In this document: piece by piece, positions 35,710 to 45,144 of the stretch
Position numbering within the stretch: position 1 is the stretch's first letter
Layout: each line of letters opens with the position of its first letter
NCBI GenBank assembly: GCA_947471565.1
Contig: CANIVT010000003.1
Location: 91,861 to 155,860, forward strand
Direction: 5' to 3'
Source of the DNA: Spartobacteria bacterium
Lineage (GTDB): Bacteria; Verrucomicrobiota; Verrucomicrobiia; Chthoniobacterales; UBA6821
Length of the DNA: 64,000 bases
Notes under the pieces: model-generated
Told to the model about the DNA's origin: nothing
The model's database searches: none
The model's input: the letters and a program-made list of their open reading frames with translations, nothing else
Translations under genes and position numbers: made by a program

Positions 35710-37305
35710 TCAGCGACACATTGCAGCCTTGATGAAGTCGCGGAAGAGTGGATGAGGCGTCTCGGGTTTGCTCAGGAACTCGGGATGGAACTGGACGGCC
35801 ACATACCACGGGTGATCCTTGAGTTCGATGATCTCGACAAGCGATCCGTTCGGGGATGTCCCCGCCACGACAAGTCCCTTGGCCTCCATACGTTCGCGGT
35901 AGGCGCTGTTGAACTCGTAACGATGCCTGTGCCGTTCGGCGATCTCGGTGTGCCCGTATGCCTCGTGGGACTTGGAACCTGGCTTGATCAGGGCTGGCCA
36001 GGCACCGAGACGCATGGAACCGCCCTTCTCGGTGACATCCACCTGCTCGTCCAGCAGGGCGATGACGGGGTGCGGGGTTTTGGGGTCGAACTCGGTGCTG
36101 TTGGCTCCCTCGAGTCCGCAGGCATTGCGGGCGAACTCGATCGTCGCGATCTGCATGCCCAGGCAGATGCCGAAGTAGGGAACGCGATGCTCGCGGGCAT
36201 AGCGGGCGGCAAGGATCTTCCCCTCGGTACCGCGATCGCCAAAGCCGCCGGGCACCAGAATTCCTGAAACGCCGCCGAGGTATTTGTCGGCACCATCGGC
36301 CTCGATCTCCTCGGCGTCGACGATCTTCAGATCGACCCCGCAGTCATTGGCCCCACCGGCGTGGCAGAGTGACTCGTAGATGCTCTTGTAGGCATCCTGC
36401 AGTTCCACGTACTTGCCCACGACGGCGATCGTGGTGCGGCGCGAGGGATGAACGATCGAGCGGACGATCTTCTTCCATCCCTCCATGTCAGCAGCCGGGG
36501 TCTCGAGACGGAGCAGGTGGCAGACCTTCTCGTCCAGCCCCTCGGCCTGGAGCATGAGAGGAAACTCGTAGATCGAGTTCTCGACATCGCGCGCCTCGAT
36601 GACGGCGCCGACGGGGACGTTGCAGTAGAGGGAAAGCTTCTCGCGCACGTCGGCCTCGAGCGGCATCTCGGTGCGGCAGAGCAGGATCTCGGGCTGAAGA
36701 CCGATTTCACGGAGCTTGGCGACACTCTGCTGGGTGGGCTTGGTCTTGAGCTCACCTGCTGCCTTGATGAATGGGACGAGCGTCACATGGATGATGATCG
36801 CGTTCTCGTGACCGACCTGCAGGATGAACTGGCGGATCGCCTCAAGGAAGGGTAGACCCTCGATGTCGCCGGTCGTTCCACCGATTTCGGTGATCAAGAC
36901 ATCGGCGTCGCCAACCTGCTCGAAGCTGCGGATGCGTCGCTTGATCTCGTCGGTGATGTGAGGGATGACCTGGACGGTCTTGCCCAGGTAGTCGCCGCGG
37001 CGCTCGTTTGAAAGGACCGTCTCGTAAACCTGGCCGCTCGTGAGGTTGTTTTCACGGGTCAGGACGCATTTGGTAAAGCGTTCGTAATGCCCGAGATCCA
37101 GATCGGTCTCGGCGCCGTCAGCCAGCACGTAGACCTCGCCATGCTGAAGCGGGTTCATCGTGCCGGGATCGACATTGAGGTAGGGATCGAGCTTCTGCAT
37201 CGTCACCCGCAGGCCCCGATGCTCCAGAAGAGTCCCCAAGGATGCGCCGGCAAGACCTTTGCCAAGCGAACTGACCACGCCACCCGTCACGAAAATGTAT
37301 TTCAT
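35710..37305 (-). CDS. pyrG: CTP synthase
   Basis: Aminates UTP to CTP with glutamine. The N-terminal synthetase opens [20 protein letters not shown], and [20 protein letters not shown] is its active-site region. The C-terminal class I amidotransferase shows [33 protein letters not shown] (nucleophile Cys) and [13 protein letters not shown] (His and Glu). At 531 residues the length is normal. It lies between the DUF1802 gene and glpX on the same strand. Confidence 0.97.
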   Translation of the reverse strand: MKYIFVTGGVVSSLGKGLAGASLGTLLEHRGLRVTMQKLDPYLNVDPGTMNPLQHGEVYVLADGAETDLDLGHYERFTKCVLTRENNLTSGQVYETVLSNERRGDYLGKTVQVIPHITDEIKRRIRSFEQVGDADVLITEIGGTTGDIEGLPFLEAIRQFILQVGHENAIIIHVTLVPFIKAAGELKTKPTQQSVAKLREIGLQPEILLCRTEMPLEADVREKLSLYCNVPVGAVIEARDVENSIYEFPLMLQAEGLDEKVCHLLRLETPAADMEGWKKIVRSIVHPSRRTTIAVVGKYVELQDAYKSIYESLCHAGGANDCGVDLKIVDAEEIEADGADKYLGGVSGILVPGGFGDRGTEGKILAARYAREHRVPYFGICLGMQIATIEFARNACGLEGANSTEFDPKTPHPVIALLDEQVDVTEKGGSMRLGAWPALIKPGSKSHEAYGHTEIAERHRHRYEFNSAYRERMEAKGLVVAGTSPNGSLVEIIELKDHPWYVAVQFHPEFLSKPETPHPLFRDFIKAAMCR

Positions 37306-37392
37306 GGGCTACAGATGATAGGGGGCGCCCGCCGAAAATCCAGCACGGCGACCAGAAGGTGCAAAGATTTGCTCCGGAACGTGTCTGTCGGG

Positions 37393-37956
37393 CTAAAAAG
37401 AGATTCCCAAAATTTCGGAGAAATGACTCTTTCTCGACTCGTGCTCCTCATCGCTGAGCACCGAGACCAAGGCCGCCGGCTCGATCTTGGGCAGATCGAT
37501 CCAGGAGCGGCAGCCACCGAAGGCCTTCTCCATCGGCAGGAGAACGGGGGGCTCGATGCGGAATACCCTGACAAAGGCCACATTGATGCCGCTTCCTCCC
37601 AAGGATCCCGAACCTGTGTCATACACGAAGCGCTCCTTGATCAGGGCATCGTCGAGCACATGAAGCGCCTCCAACCGGCGCACCAGTTCCAGATCGGCGA
37701 TTCTGCCCGACCACTCGAGGGCGGCCACATGGGCAAGGATCACCCGCTCCGGGTCCTGCACGGGCAAGACGGCATCGGGAAGGCGGACTTTCTCCAGCTG
37801 ACCGTGAAACCATGTCGGGAAGAGATAGAACTCGGGATGATCGAACCCGAATCCCCCCTTTCCTTCGGCGATGCCACCCTTGCGCAGGATCACGCTCTGA
37901 TCGCCGCGGCCCATCGCCTCGCAGATGAGGGCCCACTCCTTGAAGGCAATAGCCAT
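37393..37956 (-). CDS. DUF1802 family protein
   Basis: A 187-residue protein beginning MAIAFKEWALICEAMGRGDQ, with SVILRKGGIAEGKGGFGFDH and EFYLFPTWFHGQLEKVRLP, the signature of DUF1802, a family common in cyanobacteria and some other bacteria. The function is unknown. The start at 37956 matches the family start; a longer frame adds 12 residues. It ends 87 bp upstream of pyrG. No membrane segment or signal peptide is seen. Confidence 0.82.
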   Translation of the reverse strand: MAIAFKEWALICEAMGRGDQSVILRKGGIAEGKGGFGFDHPEFYLFPTWFHGQLEKVRLPDAVLPVQDPERVILAHVAALEWSGRIADLELVRRLEALHVLDDALIKERFVYDTGSGSLGGSGINVAFVRVFRIEPPVLLPMEKAFGGCRSWIDLPKIEPAALVSVLSDEEHESRKSHFSEILGISF

Positions 37957-38041
37957 GGGAAAACGTTGCCGCGTTCCGGCCCCAAAATCCACGACGTTCT
38001 TTGGCGCTGAAATCAGTTAGTGCAGTCTTTCAACCATCCGG

Positions 38042-38159
38042 AGCCACAAAAGGCACAAGAAACACAAAAGGGGAAAGCGGGATAAAGATTAGAATCGGAT
38101 CTGGATAATACGCCCCTGCCATTCTCACTTTCATGTGCCTTCTGTGCATCTTGTGGCTG
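38042..38159. repeat. Imperfect inverted repeat with AGCCACAA arms
   Basis: The left arm (from 38042) begins AGCCACAAAAGGCACAAGAA. The right arm (ending 38159) read on the other strand begins AGCCACAAGATGCACAGAAG. The two 28-30 bp arms match imperfectly and are separated by about 60 bp. The element fills most of the 237-bp non-coding gap between the DUF1802 gene and osmC. The purine-rich wording resembles the other dispersed repeats here. Confidence 0.55.
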
Positions 38160-38193
38160 TGATTCCTCCTGAACCGATCTAAAATCAAATCCC

Positions 38194-38604
38194 ATGGTCA
38201 CCATCAATTCCACCTATGACGGCGGACTCCGCTGTACCTCCACCCACGGTCCCTCCGGCGTCACCCTCATCACCGACGCCCCCGTTGATAACCACGGCAA
38301 GGGGGAGAGCTTTTCTCCGACTGACCTCGTCGCCACGGCCGTCGCCAATTGCATGATGACCGTGATGGCGATCACTGCGGAGCGTCACGGCCTCGATGTG
38401 AAGGGCACCACCGTCACGATCGGCAAGGAGATGAGCACGGATGCACCGCGGCGCATTGTCGGCCTGAAATCGGCCATGATCATTCCCCTCCCTGCCGATC
38501 ATCCTCAGCGCGCCCTACTCGAAGCCGCCGCCATCTCATGCCCGGTGAAGAAGAGTATCGCCCCGGAAATTGATGCGTCGGTGGAATTCCGATGGGTTGG
38601 TTGA
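38194..38604 (+). CDS. OsmC/Ohr family protein
   Basis: A 136-residue OsmC-like protein. The two redox Cys lie in ATAVANCMMTVMAITAERHG and AAAISCPVKKSIAPEIDAS, as in hydroperoxide-reducing OsmC/Ohr proteins. GKGESFSPTDLVATAVANCM is the most conserved segment. It probably reduces organic hydroperoxides with lipoyl or thiol reductants; some family members have other roles. It faces the smr gene across a symmetrical hairpin. Confidence 0.9.
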   Translation: MVTINSTYDGGLRCTSTHGPSGVTLITDAPVDNHGKGESFSPTDLVATAVANCMMTVMAITAERHGLDVKGTTVTIGKEMSTDAPRRIVGLKSAMIIPLPADHPQRALLEAAAISCPVKKSIAPEIDASVEFRWVG

Positions 38605-38606
38605 GT

Positions 38607-38644
38607 TTGGGAGCCGAGGTAAGGGATTTCTCCCTATCTCCCAA
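38607..38644. terminator. Bidirectional hairpin between osmC and smr
   Basis: Nested arms TTGGGAG...CTCCCAA enclose AGGGA-TTTC-TCCCT. The structure sits in the 62-bp gap of a convergent gene pair, starting 2 bp after the osmC stop. There is no long T-tract on either side, so termination strength is uncertain. Confidence 0.45.
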
Positions 38645-38666
38645 CCACCAGCTTCCAACTCCTAAA

Positions 38667-39011
38667 CTACTGAATCCACAGAAAGCTGACCCCGGGATTG
38701 GATCGTTCCAGATCAGGATCTTTGCGAAGCTCCGGGGCAGCTGTGATCATCTCGAGCGAAGCGGCATGGAAAATGGAGAACTCCTCGCCGGAGGCGAACC
38801 CCAGGATATCTCCGTCTCGCTGATACTCGGAATAGACCTTCCGCAAACCGGCTTTGAGCACCCCGCCCCTTCCTCCCGATCCGTAGCCGTGGATCAGTTT
38901 CAGGACGGAGATTCCGTCGCCATGACAGCGGCGCACTTCGAGCAAAAGACGACGCTTGGCCTCCTCAAGGGTGGGCAACCCCTCCTTGATGGTCACGATA
39001 CGGAGGGACAC
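38667..39011 (-). CDS. Small Smr-domain protein
   Basis: A 114-residue protein. LPTLEEAKRRLLLEVRRCHG followed by LKLIHGYGSGGRGGVLKAGL matches the Smr (small MutS-related) domain with its HGxG loop. Smr domains bind or cut nucleic acids, including stalled-ribosome mRNA and branched DNA. No other domain is present. It lies 10 bp upstream-facing of the clpB stop, on the same strand and after it. Confidence 0.82.
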   Translation of the reverse strand: MSLRIVTIKEGLPTLEEAKRRLLLEVRRCHGDGISVLKLIHGYGSGGRGGVLKAGLRKVYSEYQRDGDILGFASGEEFSIFHAASLEMITAAPELRKDPDLERSNPGVSFLWIQ

Positions 39012-39021
39012 AGGAACCCAA

Positions 39022-41592
39022 TTACTTGGTCTTGAAGGTCAATTCCCCGCCGGAAGCATCGGCGATGATCGTCTGCCCCTCGTGGATCTTGCCATCAAGG
39101 ATCTCCATGCTGAGCGGGTCGAGGATCTTCTGTTGGATGACACGCTTGAGGGGTCTTGCCCCGTAGGCGGGATCGTAGCCCTCCTTGGCAAGGTAGACAC
39201 GCGCCTTGTCGGAAAGTTCGAGTTTCAGGTTCTGCTTGGCAAGCCGCTTCTCGAGGCGGGTGAGCTGAATGTCGACGATCTTGCCGATCTCCTTGTCGCT
39301 CAGGCGGTCGAAGATGACGATCTCGTCGACGCGGTTCAAAAATTCCGGACGGAAATGCCCGCGCAGCGCCTCCATGACCCGCTTGTTGCGCTCCTCAACC
39401 TTGAGATCCTCCATGATGAACTGGCTCCCGATGTTGCTCGTCATGATGATCACGGTGTTCTTGAAATCCACGGTTCGGCCCTGCCCGTCGGTGATGCGGC
39501 CGTCATCAAGAACCTGAAGAAGGACATTGAAGACATCACCGTGGGCCTTCTCGACTTCGTCGAAGAGAACAACGGAGTAGGGCTTCCGACGGACAGCCTC
39601 GCTGAGTTGGCCACCCTCCTCGTAACCGACGTAACCGGGAGGGGCGCCGATCAACCGGGCCACAGTGTGCTTCTCCATGTATTCCGACATGTCGAGGCGG
39701 ACGATGGCGTTCTCGTCGTCGAAGAGGAACTCGGCGAGCGCTTTTGAGAGTTCCGTCTTTCCGACGCCGGTTGGCCCCAGAAACATGAAGGATCCGATCG
39801 GCCGGTTCTCCTCCTGGAGACCTGCGCGGGCGCGGCGAACGGCGTTGGAGACAGCCTTGATCGCCTGGCCCTGTCCAACCACGCGCTCGATCAGGCGGTC
39901 CTCCATCTTGACCAACTTTTGCCGCTCTCCCTCCTGGAGTCGGGAGACGGGAATACCCGTCCAGACGGAAACAACCTTGGAGATATCCTCCTCGGTCACC
40001 TCTTCCTTGAGCAAGGCGGTCTGCCCCCCCTTGGCGAGTTTCGCGTTGTGCTCCTCGAGCTTGGCTTGAAGCTCGGGAATTCGGCCGTACTGGATCTCGC
40101 TAGCCTTGGCAAAGTCCCCCTGCCGCTGGGCGATGGCGAGTTCGTTCTTCATCGCCTCGATCTGCTCGTTGATTTTCTGTGACTTGCCGATCTCCTCCTT
40201 CTCCTTGAGCCAGCGGGCCTTGAGCCCCGAGGCGGTCTCCTTGGTTTCGGCGAGCTCCTTCTCGAGCTTGGCGAGCCGCTCCTTGCTGGCGGCATCTTTC
40301 TCCTTTCGGAGGGCCTGACGCTCCATCTCGAGCATCATGATCTGCCGTTCCATCTGGTCGATTTCGGTCGGCATCGACTCGATCTCGATCTTGAGACGGG
40401 AAGCCGCCTCGTCGACGAGATCGACGGCCTTATCCGGAAGGAAACGGTCGGAGATGTAACGGTGCGACAGGACGGCGGCGGCGACCAGTGCCGCATCCTG
40501 GATACGGACGCCATGGTGGACCTCGTAGCGTTCTTTGAGCCCCCGGAGGATTGCGATCGTGTCCTCGACGCTGGGCTCTTTCACCATGACAGGCTGGAAG
40601 CGACGCTCCAGCGCCGCATCCTTCTCGATGTACTTGCGGTACTCGTCGAGGGTCGTGGCCCCGATTGTTCGGAGTTCGCCGCGGGCAAGCTGGGGCTTGA
40701 GAAGGTTCGATGCATCCATCGACCCTTCCGCGGCACCCGCGCCGACGATGGTGTGCAACTCATCGATGAAGAGGATGATCTCCCCCTCGGATGCGGTGAC
40801 CTCCTTGAGAAAAGCCTTCAGGCGATCCTCGAACTCGCCCCGGAATTTGGCTCCGGCAACCATCGCCCCGATATCCATGGCTACGAGCCGCTTGTTCTTG
40901 AGGGATTCGGGAACGTCCCCGCTCACGATCCGTCGGGCAAGGCCCTCGACAATGGCAGTCTTGCCCACACCGGGCTCACCGATGAGGACTGGGTTGTTCT
41001 TGGTCCGGCGGGAGAGCACCTGCATCGTGCGGCGGATCTCCTCGTCGCGGCCGATCACGGGGTCGATCTTCCCCTTTCTGGCCTGCTCGGTCAGGTCACG
41101 GCCGTATTTCTCAAGGGTCTGGTATTTGCCCTCGGGATTCTGGTCGGTGACCCGTTGGGAACCCCGTACCTCGACCAGTGCCTTCATGAGCCCCTGATGG
41201 GTGACGCCGTTCTGGTGAAGCAGCTTGGCTGCGGCATTCTTTTCCTGGCTGAGCGCGAGCAGGTAATGCTCGGCTGAGAGGAACTCATCCTTGAGCTTGC
41301 CCATCTCCGCCTCGGCCGAGTCGATGGTCTTTCGGAGTTCGTTGCCAACGAAGGGTTGGGCTCCGCCGTGAACCTTGGGGAGGGAAGCGGCCGCAGACTC
41401 AAGGGAGTTGGTCAATGGGCCGACGGCGACGCCGAGTTTCTCGAGGATGGGGCGCGCAAGGCCTTCGCTCTGGGCGAGGAGGGAGAGCACGAAATGCTCG
41501 TTGCCGATCTCCTGCTGACCGAGGCCTGAGGCGATATCGATCGCACCGTTGAAGGCCTCCTGCATCTTGGCGGTGAATTTGTCGGGTCTCAT
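39022..41592 (-). CDS. clpB: ATP-dependent disaggregase ClpB
   Basis: A 856-residue AAA+ disaggregase. The N-terminal Clp repeat domain spans residues 1-145. The first AAA module has Walker [18 protein letters not shown] and Walker [22 protein letters not shown] coiled-coil middle domain (residues 400-530; rich in Lys/Glu heptads) precedes the second module with [40 protein letters not shown] is in the C-terminal region. It works with DnaK to rescue aggregated proteins. The start at 41592 ([13 protein letters not shown]) is the family start; the eight residues before it are not. Confidence 0.97.
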   Translation of the reverse strand: MRPDKFTAKMQEAFNGAIDIASGLGQQEIGNEHFVLSLLAQSEGLARPILEKLGVAVGPLTNSLESAAASLPKVHGGAQPFVGNELRKTIDSAEAEMGKLKDEFLSAEHYLLALSQEKNAAAKLLHQNGVTHQGLMKALVEVRGSQRVTDQNPEGKYQTLEKYGRDLTEQARKGKIDPVIGRDEEIRRTMQVLSRRTKNNPVLIGEPGVGKTAIVEGLARRIVSGDVPESLKNKRLVAMDIGAMVAGAKFRGEFEDRLKAFLKEVTASEGEIILFIDELHTIVGAGAAEGSMDASNLLKPQLARGELRTIGATTLDEYRKYIEKDAALERRFQPVMVKEPSVEDTIAILRGLKERYEVHHGVRIQDAALVAAAVLSHRYISDRFLPDKAVDLVDEAASRLKIEIESMPTEIDQMERQIMMLEMERQALRKEKDAASKERLAKLEKELAETKETASGLKARWLKEKEEIGKSQKINEQIEAMKNELAIAQRQGDFAKASEIQYGRIPELQAKLEEHNAKLAKGGQTALLKEEVTEEDISKVVSVWTGIPVSRLQEGERQKLVKMEDRLIERVVGQGQAIKAVSNAVRRARAGLQEENRPIGSFMFLGPTGVGKTELSKALAEFLFDDENAIVRLDMSEYMEKHTVARLIGAPPGYVGYEEGGQLSEAVRRKPYSVVLFDEVEKAHGDVFNVLLQVLDDGRITDGQGRTVDFKNTVIIMTSNIGSQFIMEDLKVEERNKRVMEALRGHFRPEFLNRVDEIVIFDRLSDKEIGKIVDIQLTRLEKRLAKQNLKLELSDKARVYLAKEGYDPAYGARPLKRVIQQKILDPLSMEILDGKIHEGQTIIADASGGELTFKTK

Positions 41593-41650
41593 ACGCTTCG
41601 TTGGGGTTGCCAACAATCTAACCTGATCATGGCCCGACCGCCAGAAGGGA

Positions 41651-41669
41651 GGAGCACATCCCTTGCTCC
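41651..41669 (-). terminator. Candidate terminator at the end of the dcw cluster
   Basis: GGAGCA-N7-TGCTCC forms a 6-bp stem 22 bp after the ftsZ stop, followed on the minus strand by TCCCTT. It is the only hairpin I see between ftsZ and clpB. Weak by itself. Confidence 0.35.
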
Positions 41670-41691
41670 AGGCACAGGATAAGCGTTTTCC

Positions 41692-42918
41692 TTAGCTCCT
41701 CCGGGGCTGCGAAAGCTTGATCCCCTTGCGCAGGAAAGTGGGGACATCGAGATCCTCGCCAGCGACGATTGTCGGCTCGCTTTTGTCAAACCGCCCTCGC
41801 TGGTAAGTGTCGAGATCGAGGGTGCCCTGGGTCTGCTTGGACGGGGATGACTGGCGTGTCGTCGCCGTGGAAGGCTTGGTCGTTTTTCGAATCGGCTGGG
41901 CAAGAGCCTCCTTCGGGAGTGCCGTTCCGGCAGAGGATTCGATGGCTTCGGGAAGAATCTCGGAAGCAGGCGCTTCTGCTTTCGCGATCTGAGTACCTTC
42001 CCCGGAAGAAGAGATGATCGAGAGGGTGAGAGGAGAATCTGCGGCGAGGGTGGCCAGTACCCCGGTCTTGATCTGGCATCTGTCTCCGGCAATACGCTCA
42101 ATTCCAGACACCGCCGTCTGCACCTCCGCAAAGGAAAGATCGGAGGGACCCTGAAGCAGGAGCAGGACTGTCTTAACACCAAGCAACGCCGATCCGGGAG
42201 TTGTCTTCCCCTGCTGAATCAGGAGGGGAGAGGAAAAGGCAGCTTCCAGAGCCTCGTGAAGCCTGTTGGATCCCGATGCCGAACCGGAACCAAAGAGAAC
42301 CTTGGCTCCGAATGCACCCAGGACCACCTTCAGATCGGCACGAGTAATCCGGACAGGACCGCTGGTGGAGAGCATTCCGTGCAGTACTCGGGAGCACGAC
42401 AGCAGGGTTCGATCAGCCAGTGCGAAAGCCTCGCCCACCGCGGCTGTGGAAGGGGTGCCACCGGAGAGTCGCTCGTTCGCAATGACGACGACGGCATCGC
42501 AGACAGCATGAAGTTTTCCAAGGGCAGTTTCTGCCAATTCCGTCCGGTGCTTTCCCTCAAAGGCGAAGGGCATCCCGACACAGGCCGCGACCGTGACTCC
42601 GCTTGACTTGGCAAGGATTGCCAAGGCGGGAAGAAGAAAGGACGCCGTCTCTCCGCCGAGTCCGCCGCAAAAGACAACAAAGGATGCTCCCGCGACGGCT
42701 TTCCCAAACTCCTCGTCAATGGCAAGGAATCCGTCGGCAGGGTCGCCGGCAGGAACGGTCAAGCGATCGCGGACAACAGTTCCCGCAAGCGACTCGGGGT
42801 CGTTGTTGACGGCAAGCAGTCCCTTCAAGGAGGGTTCCGCCATGGCGAGCATGTCGAGGACGGTCACACCAGCATTTCCCACCCCGACAATCAGCCGACG
42901 GGAAACTTCCGCGCTCAT
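41692..42918 (-). CDS. ftsZ: Highly divergent cell division protein FtsZ
   Basis: A 408-residue tubulin-like GTPase at the usual ftsZ place after ftsA. Residues 9-20 (LIVGVGNAGVTV) match the first nucleotide loop, and VNNDPESL the second. The T4 loop, normally GGGTGTG, reads CGGLGGET (84-91). The T7 loop, normally NxDxxD, reads RITRADLK (190-197), keeping only the second Asp. The C-terminal peptide is still FtsZ-like (LDVPTFLRKGIKLSQPRRS). Divergent FtsZ is known from this phylum. GTP binding is likely; hydrolysis may be slow or altered. The ATG overlaps the ftsA stop by 4 bp. Confidence 0.85.
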   Translation of the reverse strand: MSAEVSRRLIVGVGNAGVTVLDMLAMAEPSLKGLLAVNNDPESLAGTVVRDRLTVPAGDPADGFLAIDEEFGKAVAGASFVVFCGGLGGETASFLLPALAILAKSSGVTVAACVGMPFAFEGKHRTELAETALGKLHAVCDAVVVIANERLSGGTPSTAAVGEAFALADRTLLSCSRVLHGMLSTSGPVRITRADLKVVLGAFGAKVLFGSGSASGSNRLHEALEAAFSSPLLIQQGKTTPGSALLGVKTVLLLLQGPSDLSFAEVQTAVSGIERIAGDRCQIKTGVLATLAADSPLTLSIISSSGEGTQIAKAEAPASEILPEAIESSAGTALPKEALAQPIRKTTKPSTATTRQSSPSKQTQGTLDLDTYQRGRFDKSEPTIVAGEDLDVPTFLRKGIKLSQPRRS

Positions 42919-44141
42919 CGTTCCCTCCTTCCGAAAAGTCCACCGAACCCCTTGCTGATCCGATCCATCAGACTGACGGGACGAAGGTCACGGGTGACTA
43001 ACCGGGCATACTTGGTCAGTCCGATGGCTGTTGAATACTGGGGATTCTCGAAAGTCTGAAGAGGGCCTCCGACATTCTTGGCAGTCGTGACCTGGACCGT
43101 CTGGTCCAAAACTTCTGATGCTGTTTCCGCAATGCCGGGAAGCCTTGCGGTACCACCGGTGATGACCACTCCCGCCCCGAGCAATCCGAGAAGATCCCCC
43201 GCATTGCGGGCAATGTCGTCCCGGATGAGCTCAAAGATCTCGCGGACACGGCAATAAATGATGGTCTCAAGCGAACGGCGGTCGATCTCGCAACCGAGGA
43301 ACCCTGGGTCGTTCTTGATCGTGATGACGCCGCCGTGGGATTGAGTGGGGTCGGTGGACGTTCCTTCCTGGATCTTGAGCGCCTCAGCGCGTGCGATCGG
43401 GAGCTTCAGGCCCACGGAGATGTCGTTGGTGATGTGGTCACCTCCAAGCGCCAGCACCCCGCTGTGACGCACGGATCCATCCTGATAGATCAGGTAGTCG
43501 GTGGTGCCTCCGCCGATGTCGACAACCAAGACCCCCAGATCCTTCTGGTGCTGGGTGACGACGACCTGCGCACTGGCAAGCGATCCCAGCACGACATCCT
43601 CGATCTCGAGCTTGAGCGACTCGACACACCGCAGGGTGTTATGAATACGGGTCTTCATCCCGTGAACGATGTGAAAGTCTGCCTCAAGTTGCATCCCTTC
43701 CGACTCGAGCGGGTCGATGACATTCCGATTACCGTCGAGGTGATAGGATTGGAGGATCGTATGGAGAAAAATATTCTGCGGCGGAATGGCGATTTCCTTC
43801 GCATTGGTCTGGACCTGATCAAGATCCTCCTGCTCGATCTGCCTGGGATGCGGCAGGACATGGATACCCCGGTTATTCAGGCTCCGGAGGTGTCCTCCCG
43901 AGATGGCGACCCAGACATTGCCGATCTCGACGTTGGTCTTCTCCTCGGCATCGAGGATCGCCTCGCGAACGCACTCGGCGGCCGTCGCCATGTCGACGAT
44001 TTCCCCCTTGCGGATCCCCCGTGAAGGAGTTTCCCCAACCCCAAGGATGCTGATCTGGTCTTCGGAGCGTCCCTCGGCGACGACGACGCAGATCTTCGTG
44101 GTGCCGATCTCGAGTCCGACAAAGATCTGGTCGCTGGACAT
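42915..44141 (-). CDS. ftsA: Cell division protein FtsA
   Basis: A 408-residue actin-like ATPase that ties the Z-ring to the membrane. VGLEIGTTKICVVVAEG is the phosphate-1 loop, LGVLVVDIGGGTTDYLIYQD is the phosphate-2 loop, and GVVITGGTARLPGIAETASE is the adenosine loop. The C-terminus SLMDRISKGFGGLFGRRER is the amphipathic membrane-targeting helix. It lies between ftsQ (7-bp gap) and ftsZ (4-bp overlap). It looks quite normal, in contrast to ftsZ. Confidence 0.95.
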   Translation of the reverse strand: MSSDQIFVGLEIGTTKICVVVAEGRSEDQISILGVGETPSRGIRKGEIVDMATAAECVREAILDAEEKTNVEIGNVWVAISGGHLRSLNNRGIHVLPHPRQIEQEDLDQVQTNAKEIAIPPQNIFLHTILQSYHLDGNRNVIDPLESEGMQLEADFHIVHGMKTRIHNTLRCVESLKLEIEDVVLGSLASAQVVVTQHQKDLGVLVVDIGGGTTDYLIYQDGSVRHSGVLALGGDHITNDISVGLKLPIARAEALKIQEGTSTDPTQSHGGVITIKNDPGFLGCEIDRRSLETIIYCRVREIFELIRDDIARNAGDLLGLLGAGVVITGGTARLPGIAETASEVLDQTVQVTTAKNVGGPLQTFENPQYSTAIGLTKYARLVTRDLRPVSLMDRISKGFGGLFGRRER

Positions 44142-44148
44142 GGCGGGA

Positions 44149-45144
44149 TTAAGGATGCTTGGCGGGTTTCCTGGAAGGGGAAACCGGAGTGATCTTGGCC
44201 GATCGGTCCTCGGGTGTCAGGACGAATGTCACCGGCGTGTTGCGCTGGGTAATCAGGTTGGCGGTGGCGATCCTGCGACCCGATTCCTGACAATGGGTGA
44301 TCAGCTTGCGAAGGCGTTCGATCTGGCCCGGAAGATCCTTCGTGCCGAAGGTGAACCGGGCATTGGAGGAATCCGTCACAATCACGGCGTACGGCTTGGA
44401 AACATCCACGAAACGCACCTGGAACGTCTCCTCGGGAAGATCGGAGAGTGCCTCGGTGACAGCGACGGCGTTCCTGAACGCATCCCCTTCCAAATGCTGG
44501 CCCGGTTGCAGTGATGCCGTGTCGATCCCCGTCAGGACGGGAAGTTTTTGAAACTCATCCGAAGGATGGGCGGGTCGCATCACCACCCCCTCGCCGTCGC
44601 TCAGAAGGCTTTTTCCTGATTCGAAATTTTCCACGGAAGCCTCGCCGCCGCCAGCAACAGCTTTCACAACCGGTTCCGGCGAAACGGTTGCTGATCCCAG
44701 CAAAAACATGGGATGCCTTCTCTCGACGCCGACCTCGACGGTGTCGGGCATACGCCGCTCGATGCTGACGGAACGCACCTCAGGAAGCGCGGAGAGCCTC
44801 CTGCTCGCCTCGCCGAGATCGAGTTGGAGGATATTTTTTCCTGGCTTCAGACCGGTGAGGGTGATGAGTTCCTCATCGCTCATGACGCCGTTGAGATGGG
44901 TCACCAACCTGGTCAGGGAATACTCGGGGTTGTGAAAGAAAAAGCGTAGGACTAGGAAACGGATACCGATCGCCGCAACCGCGATCACAAGCAGAATGGC
45001 GGATACCTTCCAAAGGAATCCCATCGCCTTGCCCCTCCGCTGGCGCCGGACGCTAGCCGTCCGCACATTCAGTTCCAGCAGGTGCTGGCGGGAAGAGGAT
45101 CGGCCACCCTTGCGGCGGTTTCCGGTGGTGCGTCGGGCCTTCAT
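44149..45144 (-). CDS. ftsQ: Cell division protein FtsQ/DivIB
   Basis: A 331-residue bitopic membrane protein. A very basic cytoplasmic tail (RRTTGNRRKGGRSSSRQH) precedes one transmembrane helix (VSAILLVIAVAAIGIRFLVL). A POTRA domain follows (VMSDEELITLTGLKPGKNI, then LPEVRSVSIERRMPDTVEV), then the FtsQ domain. It bridges early and late divisome proteins. The start at 45144 overlaps the ddl stop by 4 bp and opens MKARRTTGNRRK; a longer reading would extend into ddl. Confidence 0.9.
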   Translation of the reverse strand: MKARRTTGNRRKGGRSSSRQHLLELNVRTASVRRQRRGKAMGFLWKVSAILLVIAVAAIGIRFLVLRFFFHNPEYSLTRLVTHLNGVMSDEELITLTGLKPGKNILQLDLGEASRRLSALPEVRSVSIERRMPDTVEVGVERRHPMFLLGSATVSPEPVVKAVAGGGEASVENFESGKSLLSDGEGVVMRPAHPSDEFQKLPVLTGIDTASLQPGQHLEGDAFRNAVAVTEALSDLPEETFQVRFVDVSKPYAVIVTDSSNARFTFGTKDLPGQIERLRKLITHCQESGRRIATANLITQRNTPVTFVLTPEDRSAKITPVSPSRKPAKHP

